Of a stretch of 44,842 nucleotides of DNA, positions 1 to 9,505 are shown in pieces. Position 1 is the first letter of the stretch. Each line of letters begins with the position of its first letter. The position numbers and the translations under genes are program-made. The DNA is from Gammaproteobacteria bacterium (lineage in GTDB: Bacteria > Pseudomonadota > Gammaproteobacteria > Arenicellales > Poriferihabitantaceae), in contig JAHEGU010000027.1 of the NCBI GenBank assembly GCA_024644945.1, forward strand, positions 1-44,842, in the 5' to 3' direction. The notes beneath the pieces were generated by a model that did not search any database, had not been told where the DNA came from, and saw only the letters and a program-made list of their open reading frames with translations.

Positions 1-113
1 AATACATCGGCGGAGCTTATTGGTTTTGTTGGATAAAGCAAGGGGTGGCTTGACCAAAGAGTTCAGATCACCATAATGGCGCTTTAATGACTCACGTAAC
101 CTGAGAAAACATA

Positions 114-815
114 GTGAACAAAAGCCTGCTAACCAACCTGATCGCCGTGGCGATCCTGTTTGCCGGATATGCGCTACCCAATCCAACCATAGAGGCGATC
201 GGATTGTTTGCAGTATCCGGCGCCATTACAAACTGGCTGGCGGTATACATGCTGTTTGATAAAGTGCCCGGACTTTATGGTTCCGGCGTGATCCCGCTGC
301 ATTTTGATGATTTTCGGGCTGGGATTCGTCATCTAATGATGAATCAGTTCTTCACATCGGAGAACATTGAACGGTTTCTCTCCAGTTCACAGCATAACCA
401 GATAGACTTGACCGACGTCGTTGACTCAATGGACCTATCTCCGACTTTTGATGGGCTGGTCAGGACCATCGAAGAGTCTTCGTTCGGCAGCATGTTGTCC
501 ATGATCGGAGGCACCGAGGGACTTTCGGGACTTAAGCAGCCGTTTATAAAAAGAATGAAAAGCTCACTAACCAAGATTGCTTCGAGCGACCGGGTACAGC
601 AGGCTATCCACTCCGGGCTTCAGAATTCTAACCAGAAAGACGTCATTTCAGATCGCATCAGCGAGATCATCGAGAAAAGACTGAAAGAGCTGACGCCTGA
701 AACAGTCAAACAAATAATCCAGGATATGATTCGAAAGCACCTGGGCTGGCTTGTGGTCTGGGGCGGTGTGTTTGGCGGATTAATCGGGTTTCTGTCCACT
801 TTTGTGAACTCCTGA
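114..815 (+). CDS. DUF445 family membrane protein
   Basis: This 233-residue protein matches the DUF445 family. The segment at residues 38-61 (AITNWLAVYMLF then KVPGLYGSGVIP) is the family signature. There is a hydrophobic helix at residues 5-25 and another at the C-terminus (about 212-230), with a soluble, helix-rich middle, so it is likely an inner-membrane protein with a cytoplasmic or periplasmic body. It is shorter than the longer DUF445 proteins of about 400 residues but ends with its own membrane helix, so it seems complete. The start is a GTG. It converges on the Rieske oxygenase gene with only 10 bases between stop codons. The function of the family is not established. Confidence 0.85.
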   Translation: MNKSLLTNLIAVAILFAGYALPNPTIEAIGLFAVSGAITNWLAVYMLFDKVPGLYGSGVIPLHFDDFRAGIRHLMMNQFFTSENIERFLSSSQHNQIDLTDVVDSMDLSPTFDGLVRTIEESSFGSMLSMIGGTEGLSGLKQPFIKRMKSSLTKIASSDRVQQAIHSGLQNSNQKDVISDRISEIIEKRLKELTPETVKQIIQDMIRKHLGWLVVWGGVFGGLIGFLSTFVNS

Positions 816-825
816 TCATTCAAAC

Positions 826-1977
826 TCAAGGACAAAGCTGTCTCGCCAGGTACTGGGTAAACTCATGGTTCTCCTTTTCCAACCAGCATAATGGCCCCGG
901 CATGGATAATGGTGCTTGTGCACCACGGTATATACCTTCTACCACCATACGGTCTTCGGCATTCACTTGATCAAGGAAAGAACAAGTTTCGTTGATTAAA
1001 TTTTTAGGTTCTTCGCTTGCTGCCAAAACTTCAGGCGCCAGGGCCGCACCATAAAGTATGGCCACCTCTCCGGGTCCAAGCGGCTGCAACGAAAGATACC
1101 AAAAGTGATCTGGCGCCAGCGCATACATGTGAGACGGAAAAACTGTAGGCAGAATTGATGTTCTCCGTTGTTTTCCCTTCAGGCGCTTGTTATCCGGATG
1201 CGCGGTGCCAACCGGCGCATCGCCGGTCTTGGTAAAAAACTGATAAGTAAACGCAGGATCAGGTTTCTGCTCTGAGAATTGTGTGTCCTCGAGCGGAAAA
1301 TATCCACCCACCGTTGCCTTGTGCGTGACCGGAAGGTGGTAGCCCTCCATAAAGTTTTCCGTCAGATGCTTCCAATTAGTTGACCATACCTGCTGCTGAC
1401 GGGCGATCGGCACATAATGTTGCATATTGTAGGGGGATACCAGTGGTTCCAGTCCTGCCAGCAACGCAGACACCGGCTCCGCATCCTGATCCAGAGTCAG
1501 GTATATCCAGCCATGCCAGACCTCGCATCGAATTTTTGGTAAAGAGATCTCATCCTTTCTAAAATCCGGTCGTTCTTGCATTTGAGGCGCCGCAATCAGC
1601 TGACCATCAATTCCATAGGTCCACGCATGGTAAGGACACACGATTCGACGGCAGCTTCCGCTTCCTTCCAGTAATGTCATCATACGATGACGACAGACGT
1701 TGGAAAAGGCCTCGATCCCTCCGTCCGACTGGCGCATGATGACGATTGGTTGGGAATCTAAATCAAAGCAGGTGTAATCCCCGGTCTCAGGAATATCGGC
1801 ACTGAGTCCAGCGCATATCCATTGCCGCTGAAATATTTTTTCACGTTCCAGTGCAAGAAACGCCGCTGAGGTATAGACACCTGGATCCATAGCTGTCGCT
1901 TCCTCGAGAGGAAGTAACGCGAGAGCGCTTAAGTCCTTTAGAATATTTTCGAGAGGCTTGCAGGCTTTCACTGACAT
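826..1977 (-). CDS. Rieske non-haem iron oxygenase, alpha subunit
   Basis: A 383-residue aromatic-ring-hydroxylating dioxygenase-type protein. The Rieske [2Fe-2S] site is visible as C95-x-H97 and C114-x2-H117. The catalytic domain has the mononuclear-iron motif around residues 204-219, with H214 and H219 as likely iron ligands in a context (NWKHLTENFMEGYH) typical of the family. Such enzymes use electrons from a reductase to hydroxylate or demethylate organic substrates. No reductase or ferredoxin gene is adjacent, so the substrate cannot be read from context. It is the last of four minus-strand genes (purE, purK, GST, this), about 100 bases after the GST gene. Confidence 0.9.
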   Translation of the reverse strand: MSVKACKPLENILKDLSALALLPLEEATAMDPGVYTSAAFLALEREKIFQRQWICAGLSADIPETGDYTCFDLDSQPIVIMRQSDGGIEAFSNVCRHRMMTLLEGSGSCRRIVCPYHAWTYGIDGQLIAAPQMQERPDFRKDEISLPKIRCEVWHGWIYLTLDQDAEPVSALLAGLEPLVSPYNMQHYVPIARQQQVWSTNWKHLTENFMEGYHLPVTHKATVGGYFPLEDTQFSEQKPDPAFTYQFFTKTGDAPVGTAHPDNKRLKGKQRRTSILPTVFPSHMYALAPDHFWYLSLQPLGPGEVAILYGAALAPEVLAASEEPKNLINETCSFLDQVNAEDRMVVEGIYRGAQAPLSMPGPLCWLEKENHEFTQYLARQLCP

Positions 1978-2078
1978 GACGCAGAGGCATCGGATACGGG
2001 ATGCAGCGGATTAGAACACAAACCGTGAACGACTCGCCAGGCTGCAATTACACACCAACAATATCCTTTTAAAGTTCG

Positions 2079-2747
2079 TTATTGGTTAGTGCGATCGATT
2101 CCCCGACTCAACCACTGTGCGATAGCACCGCGCACCCGCCCGGCCTCAGCGTCGACTATCGGTTGTTGCATCGAGTTTTGCAGCCAGTGTTCCACTCGAG
2201 TCGGCAGTTTCAAACTGTGCCCCATATGCTCGATAATATCGAGCCCCATATAAATGGTCGGCGGGAAAACCCAATCCGCCACGCAGAGCTGCTTGGCGTT
2301 TTGGACAGGATCCGATGCGATGATCTTATCCAGACGGAATAAGCGGTCAAACAGTTGATCTTTTGCAATATTGATGTGCTGTTCTCTGTCACTGGAATCC
2401 GGTTGGCGTGCCAAAGGAACAAAGCTCCTGACTGCTGGCTCCAGTTTACTGTCATGATAGTTGACCAATGCTCGCTGCTCGGCTCGTTGCTGGGGATCTC
2501 CACTCCATACCGAAGGATCGGGGTACATTTCCTCAAGATATTCGACGATCGCCTGGGAGTCATACAACATCCAGTCCTCTACCTGAATTGCCGGTATCGA
2601 GCCGGCGGCGACAATGCGCTGATAGTCGGTGGTCTGATAGCTTCCGCCGTGCGGTTCCTGTTCTTCATACTCAATCCCTTTGAGCTGGAGCGCACCCCTT
2701 ACCTTGGCGCAGAACGGACTTTGGGGAAGTGCATAAAGCGTCAACAT
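2079..2747 (-). CDS. Glutathione S-transferase family protein
   Basis: A 222-residue protein with the GST layout. The N-terminal thioredoxin-like domain has an SPFC motif at residues 10-13, the cis-proline segment GSIPAI near 49-54 and a DSQAIVEYLE glutathione-binding stretch. An all-helical C-terminal domain follows. The SPFC motif keeps a Ser where thioredoxins have the first Cys, as in many bacterial GST-like proteins, so glutathione conjugation or reduction is plausible, but the substrate is unknown. It starts 24 bases after the purK stop and is likely cotranscribed with purE-purK, although purine synthesis has no obvious need for it. Confidence 0.85.
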   Translation of the reverse strand: MLTLYALPQSPFCAKVRGALQLKGIEYEEQEPHGGSYQTTDYQRIVAAGSIPAIQVEDWMLYDSQAIVEYLEEMYPDPSVWSGDPQQRAEQRALVNYHDSKLEPAVRSFVPLARQPDSSDREQHINIAKDQLFDRLFRLDKIIASDPVQNAKQLCVADWVFPPTIYMGLDIIEHMGHSLKLPTRVEHWLQNSMQQPIVDAEAGRVRGAIAQWLSRGIDRTNQ

Positions 2748-2771
2748 ATGACTGCACGTCCACGTTGTAAG

Positions 2772-3890
2772 CTAACTGGCGTGCAATCGCTCGATTGCCA
2801 GTGCCAGCATTTTCTGATGAAAAGGATCAAGGGTCGCTTTAAGACGATCGCAAATTTGCAGAAGCGCGCTGGATGAATCACAGGATATATTAATGTGTCC
2901 AAGTTTCCGGTTTTCTCGCCAGGACTTACCATACCACCAGCATTGTATGCCAGGTATAGAATTCCACTCAGGATTCCACTCACATCCAATCAGATTGAGC
3001 ATTATAGAACTGGTTTTAATCCGCTCTGGTGCTTGGACCGATCGCCCAAGTATAGCGAACAGGTGCAAATCAAACTGACTGTAGTCAGTGCCAGCCTGGG
3101 TCCAATGTCCGCTATTGTGAACCCGTGGTGCAAGCTCATTGACCATCAACCCAAATTCACTGTCGAAGCATTCCATCGCCATCACCCCGATATAGTCCAG
3201 ACTCTTCATTACTTTCTGCAACATCTGCTGCGCCTGGGTTTGCAGTTCACCGCATTCGTTTGCCGGCGCGAGCGTGTAACGCAACATTCCCGCCTGATGA
3301 TAATTTTCGACTAGCGGAAAAAATCGACACTTACCACCTGCAAATCGCGCGCCAACCAAAGAGAGCTCGCGCGCGAAATCAATTTTTCTTTCTGCAATGA
3401 TATTGTTGTATGCGGATGAAGGAATGCCATCCACCCTGCCCTGCGAAACAATCCATTGACCCTTCCCGTCGTAACCATCGCGGATGGTTTTTACAACCAG
3501 ATCGGATCCTAGTTTGACCTGCGCTGATTCAAGATCATCAGGCTTTGCAATGGGCTGCCAGGGTGAGGTCGCCACCCTGAGCTGATCGAGCAACGCTTTT
3601 TGCTGATCTCTCGCCGGTAACAACGCCATCGCTTCAGCATTCAACCAGGCGGGAAACTCTCGAAGTCCTTCGACGATTTCATTGCCAAGTAAATGTTCGA
3701 GCTCGGCGGTAATCACTGGGTAATTCTCGATAATTTGTTCGAGACCCATCTTAATCCGAGTGCGAGACGTTCCAGGGAGGATCTCTCCGGAGACATGATC
3801 GACCCGATCTACCGAGATCCCAAAGCGTGCTCCAGCTGCCGCCATCATCAGGCCGAGCTGGCCCGCACCCACTACAAGAATATCGGACAT
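2772..3890 (-). CDS. purK: N5-carboxyaminoimidazole ribonucleotide synthase
   Basis: PurK uses ATP and bicarbonate to carboxylate AIR to N5-CAIR in purine synthesis. The protein is 372 residues, the usual length. It opens with the nucleotide-binding motif ILVVGAGQLG, has the ATP-grasp loop DGYDGKGQ and the metal and phosphate site NELAPRVHNSGHWT. I chose the ATG at 3890 because homology begins exactly there. The reading frame stays open for 29 more codons upstream, but these would lie inside purE. The purE stop codon lies one base upstream of this ATG, indicating tight translational coupling. Confidence 0.95.
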   Translation of the reverse strand: MSDILVVGAGQLGLMMAAAGARFGISVDRVDHVSGEILPGTSRTRIKMGLEQIIENYPVITAELEHLLGNEIVEGLREFPAWLNAEAMALLPARDQQKALLDQLRVATSPWQPIAKPDDLESAQVKLGSDLVVKTIRDGYDGKGQWIVSQGRVDGIPSSAYNNIIAERKIDFARELSLVGARFAGGKCRFFPLVENYHQAGMLRYTLAPANECGELQTQAQQMLQKVMKSLDYIGVMAMECFDSEFGLMVNELAPRVHNSGHWTQAGTDYSQFDLHLFAILGRSVQAPERIKTSSIMLNLIGCEWNPEWNSIPGIQCWWYGKSWRENRKLGHINISCDSSSALLQICDRLKATLDPFHQKMLALAIERLHAS

Positions 3891-3891
3891 C

Positions 3892-4386
3892 TCAGTCCCT
3901 GGGATCAGGATTATCCAGAATCGATTGAGTGGTCGCGGCACGAAGCTGATCGAGCCGTTGAGCCAGAACGGATTCACTCAACGCTAATATCTGGCACGCC
4001 AGTAAGCCGGCGTTGGCAGCGCCACTGGTGCCAATAGCAAGTGTGCCTACCGCAATTCCCTTAGGCATTTGTACAATGGATAGTAAACTATCAAGCCCCT
4101 TGAGCGATTTGCTCTTCACTGGCACCCCTAACACAGGCAGCGGCGTACTGGCGGCTACCATACCCGGCAAATGCGCAGCCCCGCCCGCACCCGCAATAAT
4201 CACTTTAAAACCGTTATCTCTTGCGGACTCGGCAAACTCGATCATGCGCTTTGGCGTGCGATGTGCCGATACGACTTCACAGTGGTAAGGCACCTCTAAC
4301 TCATCTAGTATTTCACATGCATGTGACATGGTCTTCCAGTCACTCTTTGATCCCATAATCACCGCAACTTTTGCATTCGCGCTCAA
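3892..4386 (-). CDS. purE: 5-(carboxyamino)imidazole ribonucleotide mutase
   Basis: Class I PurE, which rearranges N5-CAIR made by PurK into CAIR in the cytoplasm. The 164 residues contain the family motifs in order: GSKSD at 12-16, SAHRTP at 40-45, [10 protein letters not shown] at 66-75 and a PVKSK stretch. The presence of purK directly downstream fits the two-step bacterial route. It is the first gene of the minus-strand run purE-purK-GST-Rieske. The gap of 140 bases to the tRNA gene upstream probably holds its promoter. Confidence 0.96.
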   Translation of the reverse strand: MSANAKVAVIMGSKSDWKTMSHACEILDELEVPYHCEVVSAHRTPKRMIEFAESARDNGFKVIIAGAGGAAHLPGMVAASTPLPVLGVPVKSKSLKGLDSLLSIVQMPKGIAVGTLAIGTSGAANAGLLACQILALSESVLAQRLDQLRAATTQSILDNPDPRD

Positions 4387-4526
4387 TTTTCGAGCCCTCT
4401 TTCAAAACAGGTTATTGTAACCGCGAATGGCAAGATTTAAGACCTCTAATCCCGCTGCAAATATCTTTTTATATCACCTATTCCCGCCGCCCACCGCCCT
4501 GAGTACAATACGCCCACCACCTTAGT

Positions 4527-4907
<381 letters not shown>

Positions 4908-5501
4908 ATGAAAACTATCGTCGCATATATACTGATCATCGCTTTTGCTGGTTCCCTGACAGCGTGCTCCAGCGTGGAGGTGGTTTCAGATGTCGATCCC
5001 GATGTGGATTTCACCACGTTCAAAACCTACGAATACTATGGCTGGGCTAAAGACAGCGACAAAATACTGAACAGACTCGATAAAGATAGAATTGAGAAGG
5101 CTTTCAGTAATGAACTGCAAAATAGAGGGCTGAAGTACGTCGAAAAGGGCACCGGCGGGGATCTGATTGTCACCTTGTTCCTCGTCACCGAGCAGAAAAC
5201 AAGGACTACCGCAACCACAACAGGTATCGGGGGCGGCCCCTATGGATACGGACATGGTTACGGCGGCTGGGGCCCGGGTTTCGGTTGGGGTGGGGCTTCT
5301 GTCGCACATACCACCTTTCAAGATTATGACTATACCGTCGGCACTCTAGTCATCGCCGTGTATGACGCAGATGGAAAAAAACTGATTTGGGAAGCAGCGG
5401 GAACCGCTACCATTGACGAGAATACTAAAGGGCGCGATAAGCGGGTGCAGGAAGCTGCCGCAAAAATAATGGCGTCATACCCGGTCGAGCCCGTGGAATG
5501 A
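4908..5501 (+). CDS. DUF4136 family lipoprotein
   Basis: A 197-residue exported lipoprotein. The ATG at 4908 gives a classical lipoprotein signal (MKTIVAYILIIAFAGSLTAC) with the lipobox Cys at residue 20; the frame is open a little further upstream but that extension breaks the signal. The body fits DUF4136: a VDFTTFKTYEY start, a DLIVTLFLV strand, a Gly/Tyr-rich linker at about residues 107-130 and the pattern GTLVIAVYDADGKKLIWEAAGTAT near the end. Proteins of this family sit in the periplasm on a lipid anchor and their role is unknown. It appears to be a single-gene unit. Confidence 0.88.
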   Translation: MKTIVAYILIIAFAGSLTACSSVEVVSDVDPDVDFTTFKTYEYYGWAKDSDKILNRLDKDRIEKAFSNELQNRGLKYVEKGTGGDLIVTLFLVTEQKTRTTATTTGIGGGPYGYGHGYGGWGPGFGWGGASVAHTTFQDYDYTVGTLVIAVYDADGKKLIWEAAGTATIDENTKGRDKRVQEAAAKIMASYPVEPVE

Positions 5502-5693
5502 GTGCTCTAGAAGTAATCCAGTAGACTTTGCATCTGATAAGAACGATCGGGTTCGATGTAAACCTGTCTACTCCGATATTCTATACACGGGTCATGATGA
5601 CGCTGGTTTTGTTTCTAATCCAAAATAAACAGTAATTTCGCATCGCTTTTTCTTAAGGACGTGGCGGTATTAATGGATTTGTTTAAATCACAT

Positions 5694-6002
5694 TCAATGG
5701 ATCGTGCCATTTATCGGTTTTTCTAACTGCTGCTCGTAACGTATCAGCTGTAATTGTGCAAATCGCAAGGCGTCGCGTATGCGTTGATACTCCGCACTGT
5801 CACTGCTATACGTCCACTCATTGATCAGAGATTGCCAAAACTCTACTTCGGCTATGAGCGACTCATGGACCTTGTCCATATTTTTTCCCGCATAAAAAGA
5901 ATCCGGGCACTCTAACGCACTGGTAATAATTATCTTGACACAATCCGCCAAAATGTTGACCATGCTTATTAACTTAATGATCCCGCCTTCGTCCAAATTC
6001 AT
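5694..6002 (-). CDS. Hypothetical small helical protein
   Basis: A possible protein of 102 residues, or 89 residues from an internal ATG at 5963. I do not recognise it. The sequence is helix-prone and polar (AEVEFWQSLINEW, then DALRFAQLQLIRYEQQLEK) and has no signal or membrane segment. It is divergent to the AraC-type regulator whose start lies only three bases away from the longer start, so the shorter start is more likely. Neither start has a good ribosome-binding site. It may be real, because regulator and divergent small gene pairs are common, but confidence is modest. Confidence 0.4.
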   Translation of the reverse strand: MNLDEGGIIKLISMVNILADCVKIIITSALECPDSFYAGKNMDKVHESLIAEVEFWQSLINEWTYSSDSAEYQRIRDALRFAQLQLIRYEQQLEKPINGTIH

Positions 6003-6005
6003 CTT

Positions 6006-7001
6006 ATGTCATTCACTGCACTTGCAAAGTCGGCAGAAATTGCTTGGGTTATGCTTGAGTCTTATAGCATTGACCCAGCCCCCCTGTTTCGCGAAGCAGG
6101 TATCGATCCAAATATTTTGAATGACCCATCGGCGCGTGTGAGCCAATCAACGTTAGATAAGTTATGGTCAAAAGTATCTGGGGTTGTAGACGATCCTTGC
6201 TTTGGCGTGAAGCTTGGCAACTTCTGGCATCCCTCTTATATGCATGCACTAGGATATGCCTGGTTAGCCAGCACTACGCTGAGATCAGCTTTAAATAGAC
6301 TAGTTCGGTTTATTCGCGTGGTTAATCAGGCGTTAGTGATTGAGATAACGGAGGAAAATAATCAGCTATCAGTGAGCTTAGCCAACCCAGCCTCACAGTT
6401 AACTGATGGATGGCGGGCGGATGGGGCTATTTCGATACTAATGTGCATGTGCAGAGTGAACTATGGCGAGAGCCTTGACCCGGTATCCGTTCATTTCAAA
6501 CACAGTAAGCCCATCTGTGCAGGAGATTACTATGAATATTTTAGAAGCCCGATTGAATTCGATGCAAATTCTGACCGATTGGTTTTAGCGAGCGAAGCTG
6601 TTGATAAAAGATTAACAAGTTCAAATCCATTGATGTCACAAATCAATGATAATGAAGTGATTAAATACCTGGCAAAGTTAGACGCAAATGATATCGTGCA
6701 GCGAACGAAGGCCGTCATAATTGAGCAGCTTCCAGACGGCAGGGTGTCTGATATAGGAGTCGCGGAAGAATTAAACATGAGCAACCGAACTCTTCAGCGC
6801 AAGTTAAATGAGAAAGGAACTACTTACAAGAATTTATTGACCGAGGTTAGAAAAGAGCTGGCGTTAAAATATATCCAGAATCGGCAATTAACACTTACGG
6901 AGCTGTCTTTCCAGCTTGGATTTTCTGAAATGAGTTCGTTTTCTCGGGCGTTTAAACAATGGACCGGCCAGTCTCCAAGAACCTACCGCAAACCGTTATG
7001 A
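6006..7001 (+). CDS. AraC family transcriptional regulator
   Basis: A 331-residue cytoplasmic regulator. The N-terminal two thirds resemble the Arabinose_bd (PF12625-type) sensor domain found in OruR/ArgR-like regulators, beginning with AWVMLESYSIDPAPLFREAGID. The C-terminal 85 residues hold the two helix-turn-helix motifs of the AraC DNA-binding domain, including NRTLQRKLNEKGTTY and LSFQLGFSEMSSFSRAFKQWTGQSP. The ligand is unknown. It has no clear target operon: a small unknown gene lies divergent and an NTF2-like gene converges downstream. Confidence 0.92.
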   Translation: MSFTALAKSAEIAWVMLESYSIDPAPLFREAGIDPNILNDPSARVSQSTLDKLWSKVSGVVDDPCFGVKLGNFWHPSYMHALGYAWLASTTLRSALNRLVRFIRVVNQALVIEITEENNQLSVSLANPASQLTDGWRADGAISILMCMCRVNYGESLDPVSVHFKHSKPICAGDYYEYFRSPIEFDANSDRLVLASEAVDKRLTSSNPLMSQINDNEVIKYLAKLDANDIVQRTKAVIIEQLPDGRVSDIGVAEELNMSNRTLQRKLNEKGTTYKNLLTEVRKELALKYIQNRQLTLTELSFQLGFSEMSSFSRAFKQWTGQSPRTYRKPL

Positions 7002-7043
7002 GATCAAATTTAGAAAGTTGTTGCAGAGAGCGTGATTTGTTGC

Positions 7044-7412
7044 TTAGGGATTAACAATAAATTTATTGACAATGCGCCAGGCCCCATCAATTTTAGCTAA
7101 CTGTAAAGATTCCAGATATCGATCACCGAAATCAAAAAGGACTGTCGCGCCAACATCACCAAAGAAATCAAGTTTTAGAGTAATTCCATCGGAACATTCA
7201 AACGGAGTGTAATCGGGAGCCACCCACTCATCTATGGCTTCTTTCATCGTCATTGAGAATAATTCAAGCTTCCCCTCTTCCTTCCTTATATAACCCATCA
7301 TATTTGCTATTTCCAATGAGAACGCTTTCTCTAGTCGTTCACGATCCTTATCGCGATATCCTTGATAGTAGTGAAAGACGGTTTCTTTTACTGCATCATA
7401 ATCAAGCATCAC
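7044..7412 (-). CDS. NTF2-like (lumazine-binding type) small protein
   Basis: A 122-residue protein resembling the putative lumazine-binding/SnoaL group of the NTF2-like superfamily. It starts with helices containing the typical VFHYYQGYRDKDRERLEKAFS and ends with the beta strand motif LQLAKIDGAWRIVNKFI. There is no signal peptide, so it is probably cytoplasmic. Members are small cone-shaped proteins that act as enzymes or ligand binders, and the function cannot be told from sequence. It converges on the AraC gene and seems to be transcribed alone. Confidence 0.7.
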   Translation of the reverse strand: MMLDYDAVKETVFHYYQGYRDKDRERLEKAFSLEIANMMGYIRKEEGKLELFSMTMKEAIDEWVAPDYTPFECSDGITLKLDFFGDVGATVLFDFGDRYLESLQLAKIDGAWRIVNKFIVNP

Positions 7413-7800
7413 AAACCGCCACTCTAGCGCCTCTCACAATATGCAAATAGCAAGTCAATATATCTTACCCGCACCTAAACGCATTATATGCTCACGACAA
7501 GACGGTTTCAGATTTTCCGAAACCGACCTTCGCCAATTACTTCAGTAACTGCCGTTAATTGGTTCAGCCCGTAAAAAGTGGACCAGCCCTGGTTTAGTGG
7601 AGTCGCTGGGATTGATCTTGCGAAAATCCGCTCAGAAGCAAATCCGGGTATTAATGCAAATTCTGAGAAGGTCCGGTATTGAGAAATCCAGCGATTTAGT
7701 TCAATTTAGTTCAGGCGCCCAAGTAATACTCTAAGCGGGCATTGCTTAGAATAAGGGAAACGATGGCGGATCCTATGCTGCGTCAGGCGGATATCGGCCA
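7413..7800. other. Intergenic region with repeat and IS-end traces
   Basis: No gene is supported here. At 7579-7591 there is a 13-base motif (TGGACCAGCCCTG) that recurs at 37281-37293, where it borders an IS3-type transposase relic. At about 7622-7655 the minus strand resembles part of the dispersed repeat seen at 42680 and 43895 (a CCCGGATTTGCTTCTGAGC-like stretch). The region therefore looks like accumulated mobile-element debris. Confidence 0.4.
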
Positions 7801-7960
7801 GAAGCGGTCAATTATCGAACGGAGATTCTGCTGAGCGATCTCTGGCGCATTAGTGCATTAGAAGATCGGACCCGATGGTCTGATCTACCTACTGCTCGGC
7901 CACGAAGTGCACAGTCAGATTGTGAAACAGGTGCCGTTACAAACCAGACGTTTCGCGCTG
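7801..7960 (+). pseudogene. Relic of a PQQ-dependent sugar dehydrogenase 3' end
   Basis: Translation from 7801 reads EAVNYRTEILLSDLWRIS-ALED. After skipping one base near 7868 it continues as GPDGLIYLLLG and ends near VKQVPL. This order resembles the C-terminal end of soluble glucose/sorbosone dehydrogenases, where a LL-x-DLGRIRDV stretch is followed by GPDG-x-LYLLTD and a final R/K-L-VP. Only this short piece is recognisable, it needs a frameshift and no start remains, so it looks like a decayed fragment. Its right end runs into the tail of the PAS gene on the other strand. The resemblance is by eye and may be spurious. Confidence 0.3.
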
Positions 7961-8335
7961 AATGGCGACCCAAGCTCTGATTTTTCCGCCTACTTTCACT
8001 GGTAAAACGCGCCAATGCATAATGAATGGCGTGCCGCATTTTTTGAAGTTGATGGCCTTGCCCTCGAATTTTCGCCCTGACGATAGCGCCGCGCTGAGCT
8101 CCTTTATGACCCTCTTATCGGTACCCGTTCCTTGCAGTATCCTCGGTGTTTTGCCAATCACTTCATCCTGACCGTAACCCGAGAGTTTTTTGAACGCCTT
8201 GTTAGCGTAAATAATCTTTCCAGCCTTGGTGGCATCAGTGACAAGAATGGAATCGAAACTATTGTCCGCCAGGACCTTCAACAGCTCGAGATTGACGTCG
8301 TCACTTTCCAGCGCTTGCTTGATCGAGGTACTCAT
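7937..8335 (-). CDS. Stand-alone PAS domain protein
   Basis: A 132-residue protein that is essentially one PAS domain (about residues 16-128). Typical features are SFDSILVTDAT, IIYANKAFKKLSGYGQDEVIGKTPRILQG and a final strand set GTPFIMHWRVLPVKVGGKIRAWVAIQRE. The layout resembles LOV domains, but the flavin-binding Cys of the NCRFLQ motif is absent (the sequence is TPRILQ), so blue-light adduct chemistry is not expected. There is no attached output domain, so it may act through a partner or be a remnant of a larger sensor. No signaling gene is adjacent. Confidence 0.8.
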   Translation of the reverse strand: MSTSIKQALESDDVNLELLKVLADNSFDSILVTDATKAGKIIYANKAFKKLSGYGQDEVIGKTPRILQGTGTDKRVIKELSAALSSGRKFEGKAINFKKCGTPFIMHWRVLPVKVGGKIRAWVAIQRETSGL

Positions 8336-8698
8336 TAAACTTTCCTATTATTAAAACTATACACTAGGTATAAAGTCGTGAACGCGGCGTGAAAGTGCCG
8401 TCTGGGGCCGCTCGTATGTCCTCACGCAACCATTGATTTGCATCTAAGGCCTGCATCGGGATCACGGACCGAATGACTGATTTGGGTCGTTCTGAGGAAT
8501 TGGTGTTGCAGCGCAACATCTCGTTTTTATCTTCCAAAGCAAGGTCGGCTCAGGAGCAATTCCGGGTGTACAGAAAATAAGTGTCAATGTCTGCACTTGC
8601 CCAAAGCGGGAGTAAAATGCACTTATGAACCGCATATTCTCGGCTTATTGTGGGCCCTTATATTCCGCTTTTTTTACGCGGCCACGACTGATCTGTGG
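8336..8698. other. Intergenic region with dispersed-repeat copy
   Basis: No gene is supported. On the minus strand, near 8537-8562, the sequence reads GCTCCTGAGCCGACCTTG, close to copies of the dispersed repeat at 38770, 42690 and 43895. The rest of the gap shows only short open frames without family resemblance. Confidence 0.45.
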
Positions 8699-9505
8699 CT
8701 ATATCGGTTTGAGAGCGGTCACAATGTAAGCCGAAGTTGGGAACACGGCTTCCCCAGTCCGCGCTGCATACTTAGATAGCTTGATGTCAGATTTAGTCAA
8801 CACATCAGCAATTTTTTCTTCACTGAGATTAATGTCAAAGAGAGGCAGCCAGCCTCGCAATTCAGCCTCGACCATCGTACGGGAACTAGGAAACGTCGCT
8901 TGCTCGGTTTTCGTTTCGACGCTGAGGTTTATGAATCCGGCGTGATCAAAAACAGCTGTGACTTTCTCGGAGTCGCCAAGACTGTAAGGAAGCCGCAAAG
9001 CATCGCCGGCAGCTATGCTAACCTCTTCGTCTAGTACCGCAATGATGTCGCCGTACGCTGGATTGTTCTCGATTGAGTTCCACACGGCCACTGCCAAGCG
9101 GCCCCCTGGCTTCATTACGCGAAACATTTCGCTTGCCGCCGCATGGCGATCCTTAAAGAACATCATTCCGAACTGAGAGACGACACTGTCGAAACCTAAA
9201 TCGTCGAATCCCAGCTCCTCTGCGCTCCCCAGAACCCACTCGATGTTCGGTTCAAGTTCCCTTGCTGCGGCAATCATACCCGGTGCTGGATCAATCCCTA
9301 CGACGCGGCCTGAGTCCCCCGTTTTCGTCAACGCTTGTCGAGCAAGGACCCCTGAGCCACAGGCTATATCCAGGACATGAGACCCTTCATTTATACCCGC
9401 TCCTTCAACCAAATGCCGGGACCACGGCGAAAATAAAGCGGGAACAAAGAGTGCTTCGTACCCGCGGCCAGCTTCGAGTTCTTCTTGTGTTGCAGTAGTG
9501 TTCAT
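8699..9505 (-). CDS. Class I SAM-dependent methyltransferase
   Basis: A 268-residue soluble methyltransferase. The SAM-binding motif I is VLDIACGSGVLARQA near residue 45, motif II is GRVVGIDPAPGM, and the motif FDSVVSQFGMMFF followed by MKPGGRLAVAVWNS completes the Rossmann core. The C-terminal part is less conserved and probably contacts the substrate, which I cannot identify. The closest general match is the UbiE/Methyltransf_11 or 25 group. It has no partner gene: dispersed-repeat debris lies on both sides. Confidence 0.88.
   Translation of the reverse strand: MNTTATQEELEAGRGYEALFVPALFSPWSRHLVEGAGINEGSHVLDIACGSGVLARQALTKTGDSGRVVGIDPAPGMIAAARELEPNIEWVLGSAEELGFDDLGFDSVVSQFGMMFFKDRHAAASEMFRVMKPGGRLAVAVWNSIENNPAYGDIIAVLDEEVSIAAGDALRLPYSLGDSEKVTAVFDHAGFINLSVETKTEQATFPSSRTMVEAELRGWLPLFDINLSEEKIADVLTKSDIKLSKYAARTGEAVFPTSAYIVTALKPI

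Noticed and set aside
3..53. A short open frame at the window start that could be the 3' end of a gene
   Set aside because: Only 16 codons are visible and they match no family I recognise.
7937..8335. PAS protein considered as a LOV photoreceptor
   Set aside because: The flavin-adduct Cys is missing from the expected motif.
8597..8779. Small plus-strand open frame before the methyltransferase gene
   Set aside because: It overlaps repeat debris and the end of the methyltransferase gene and resembles nothing.
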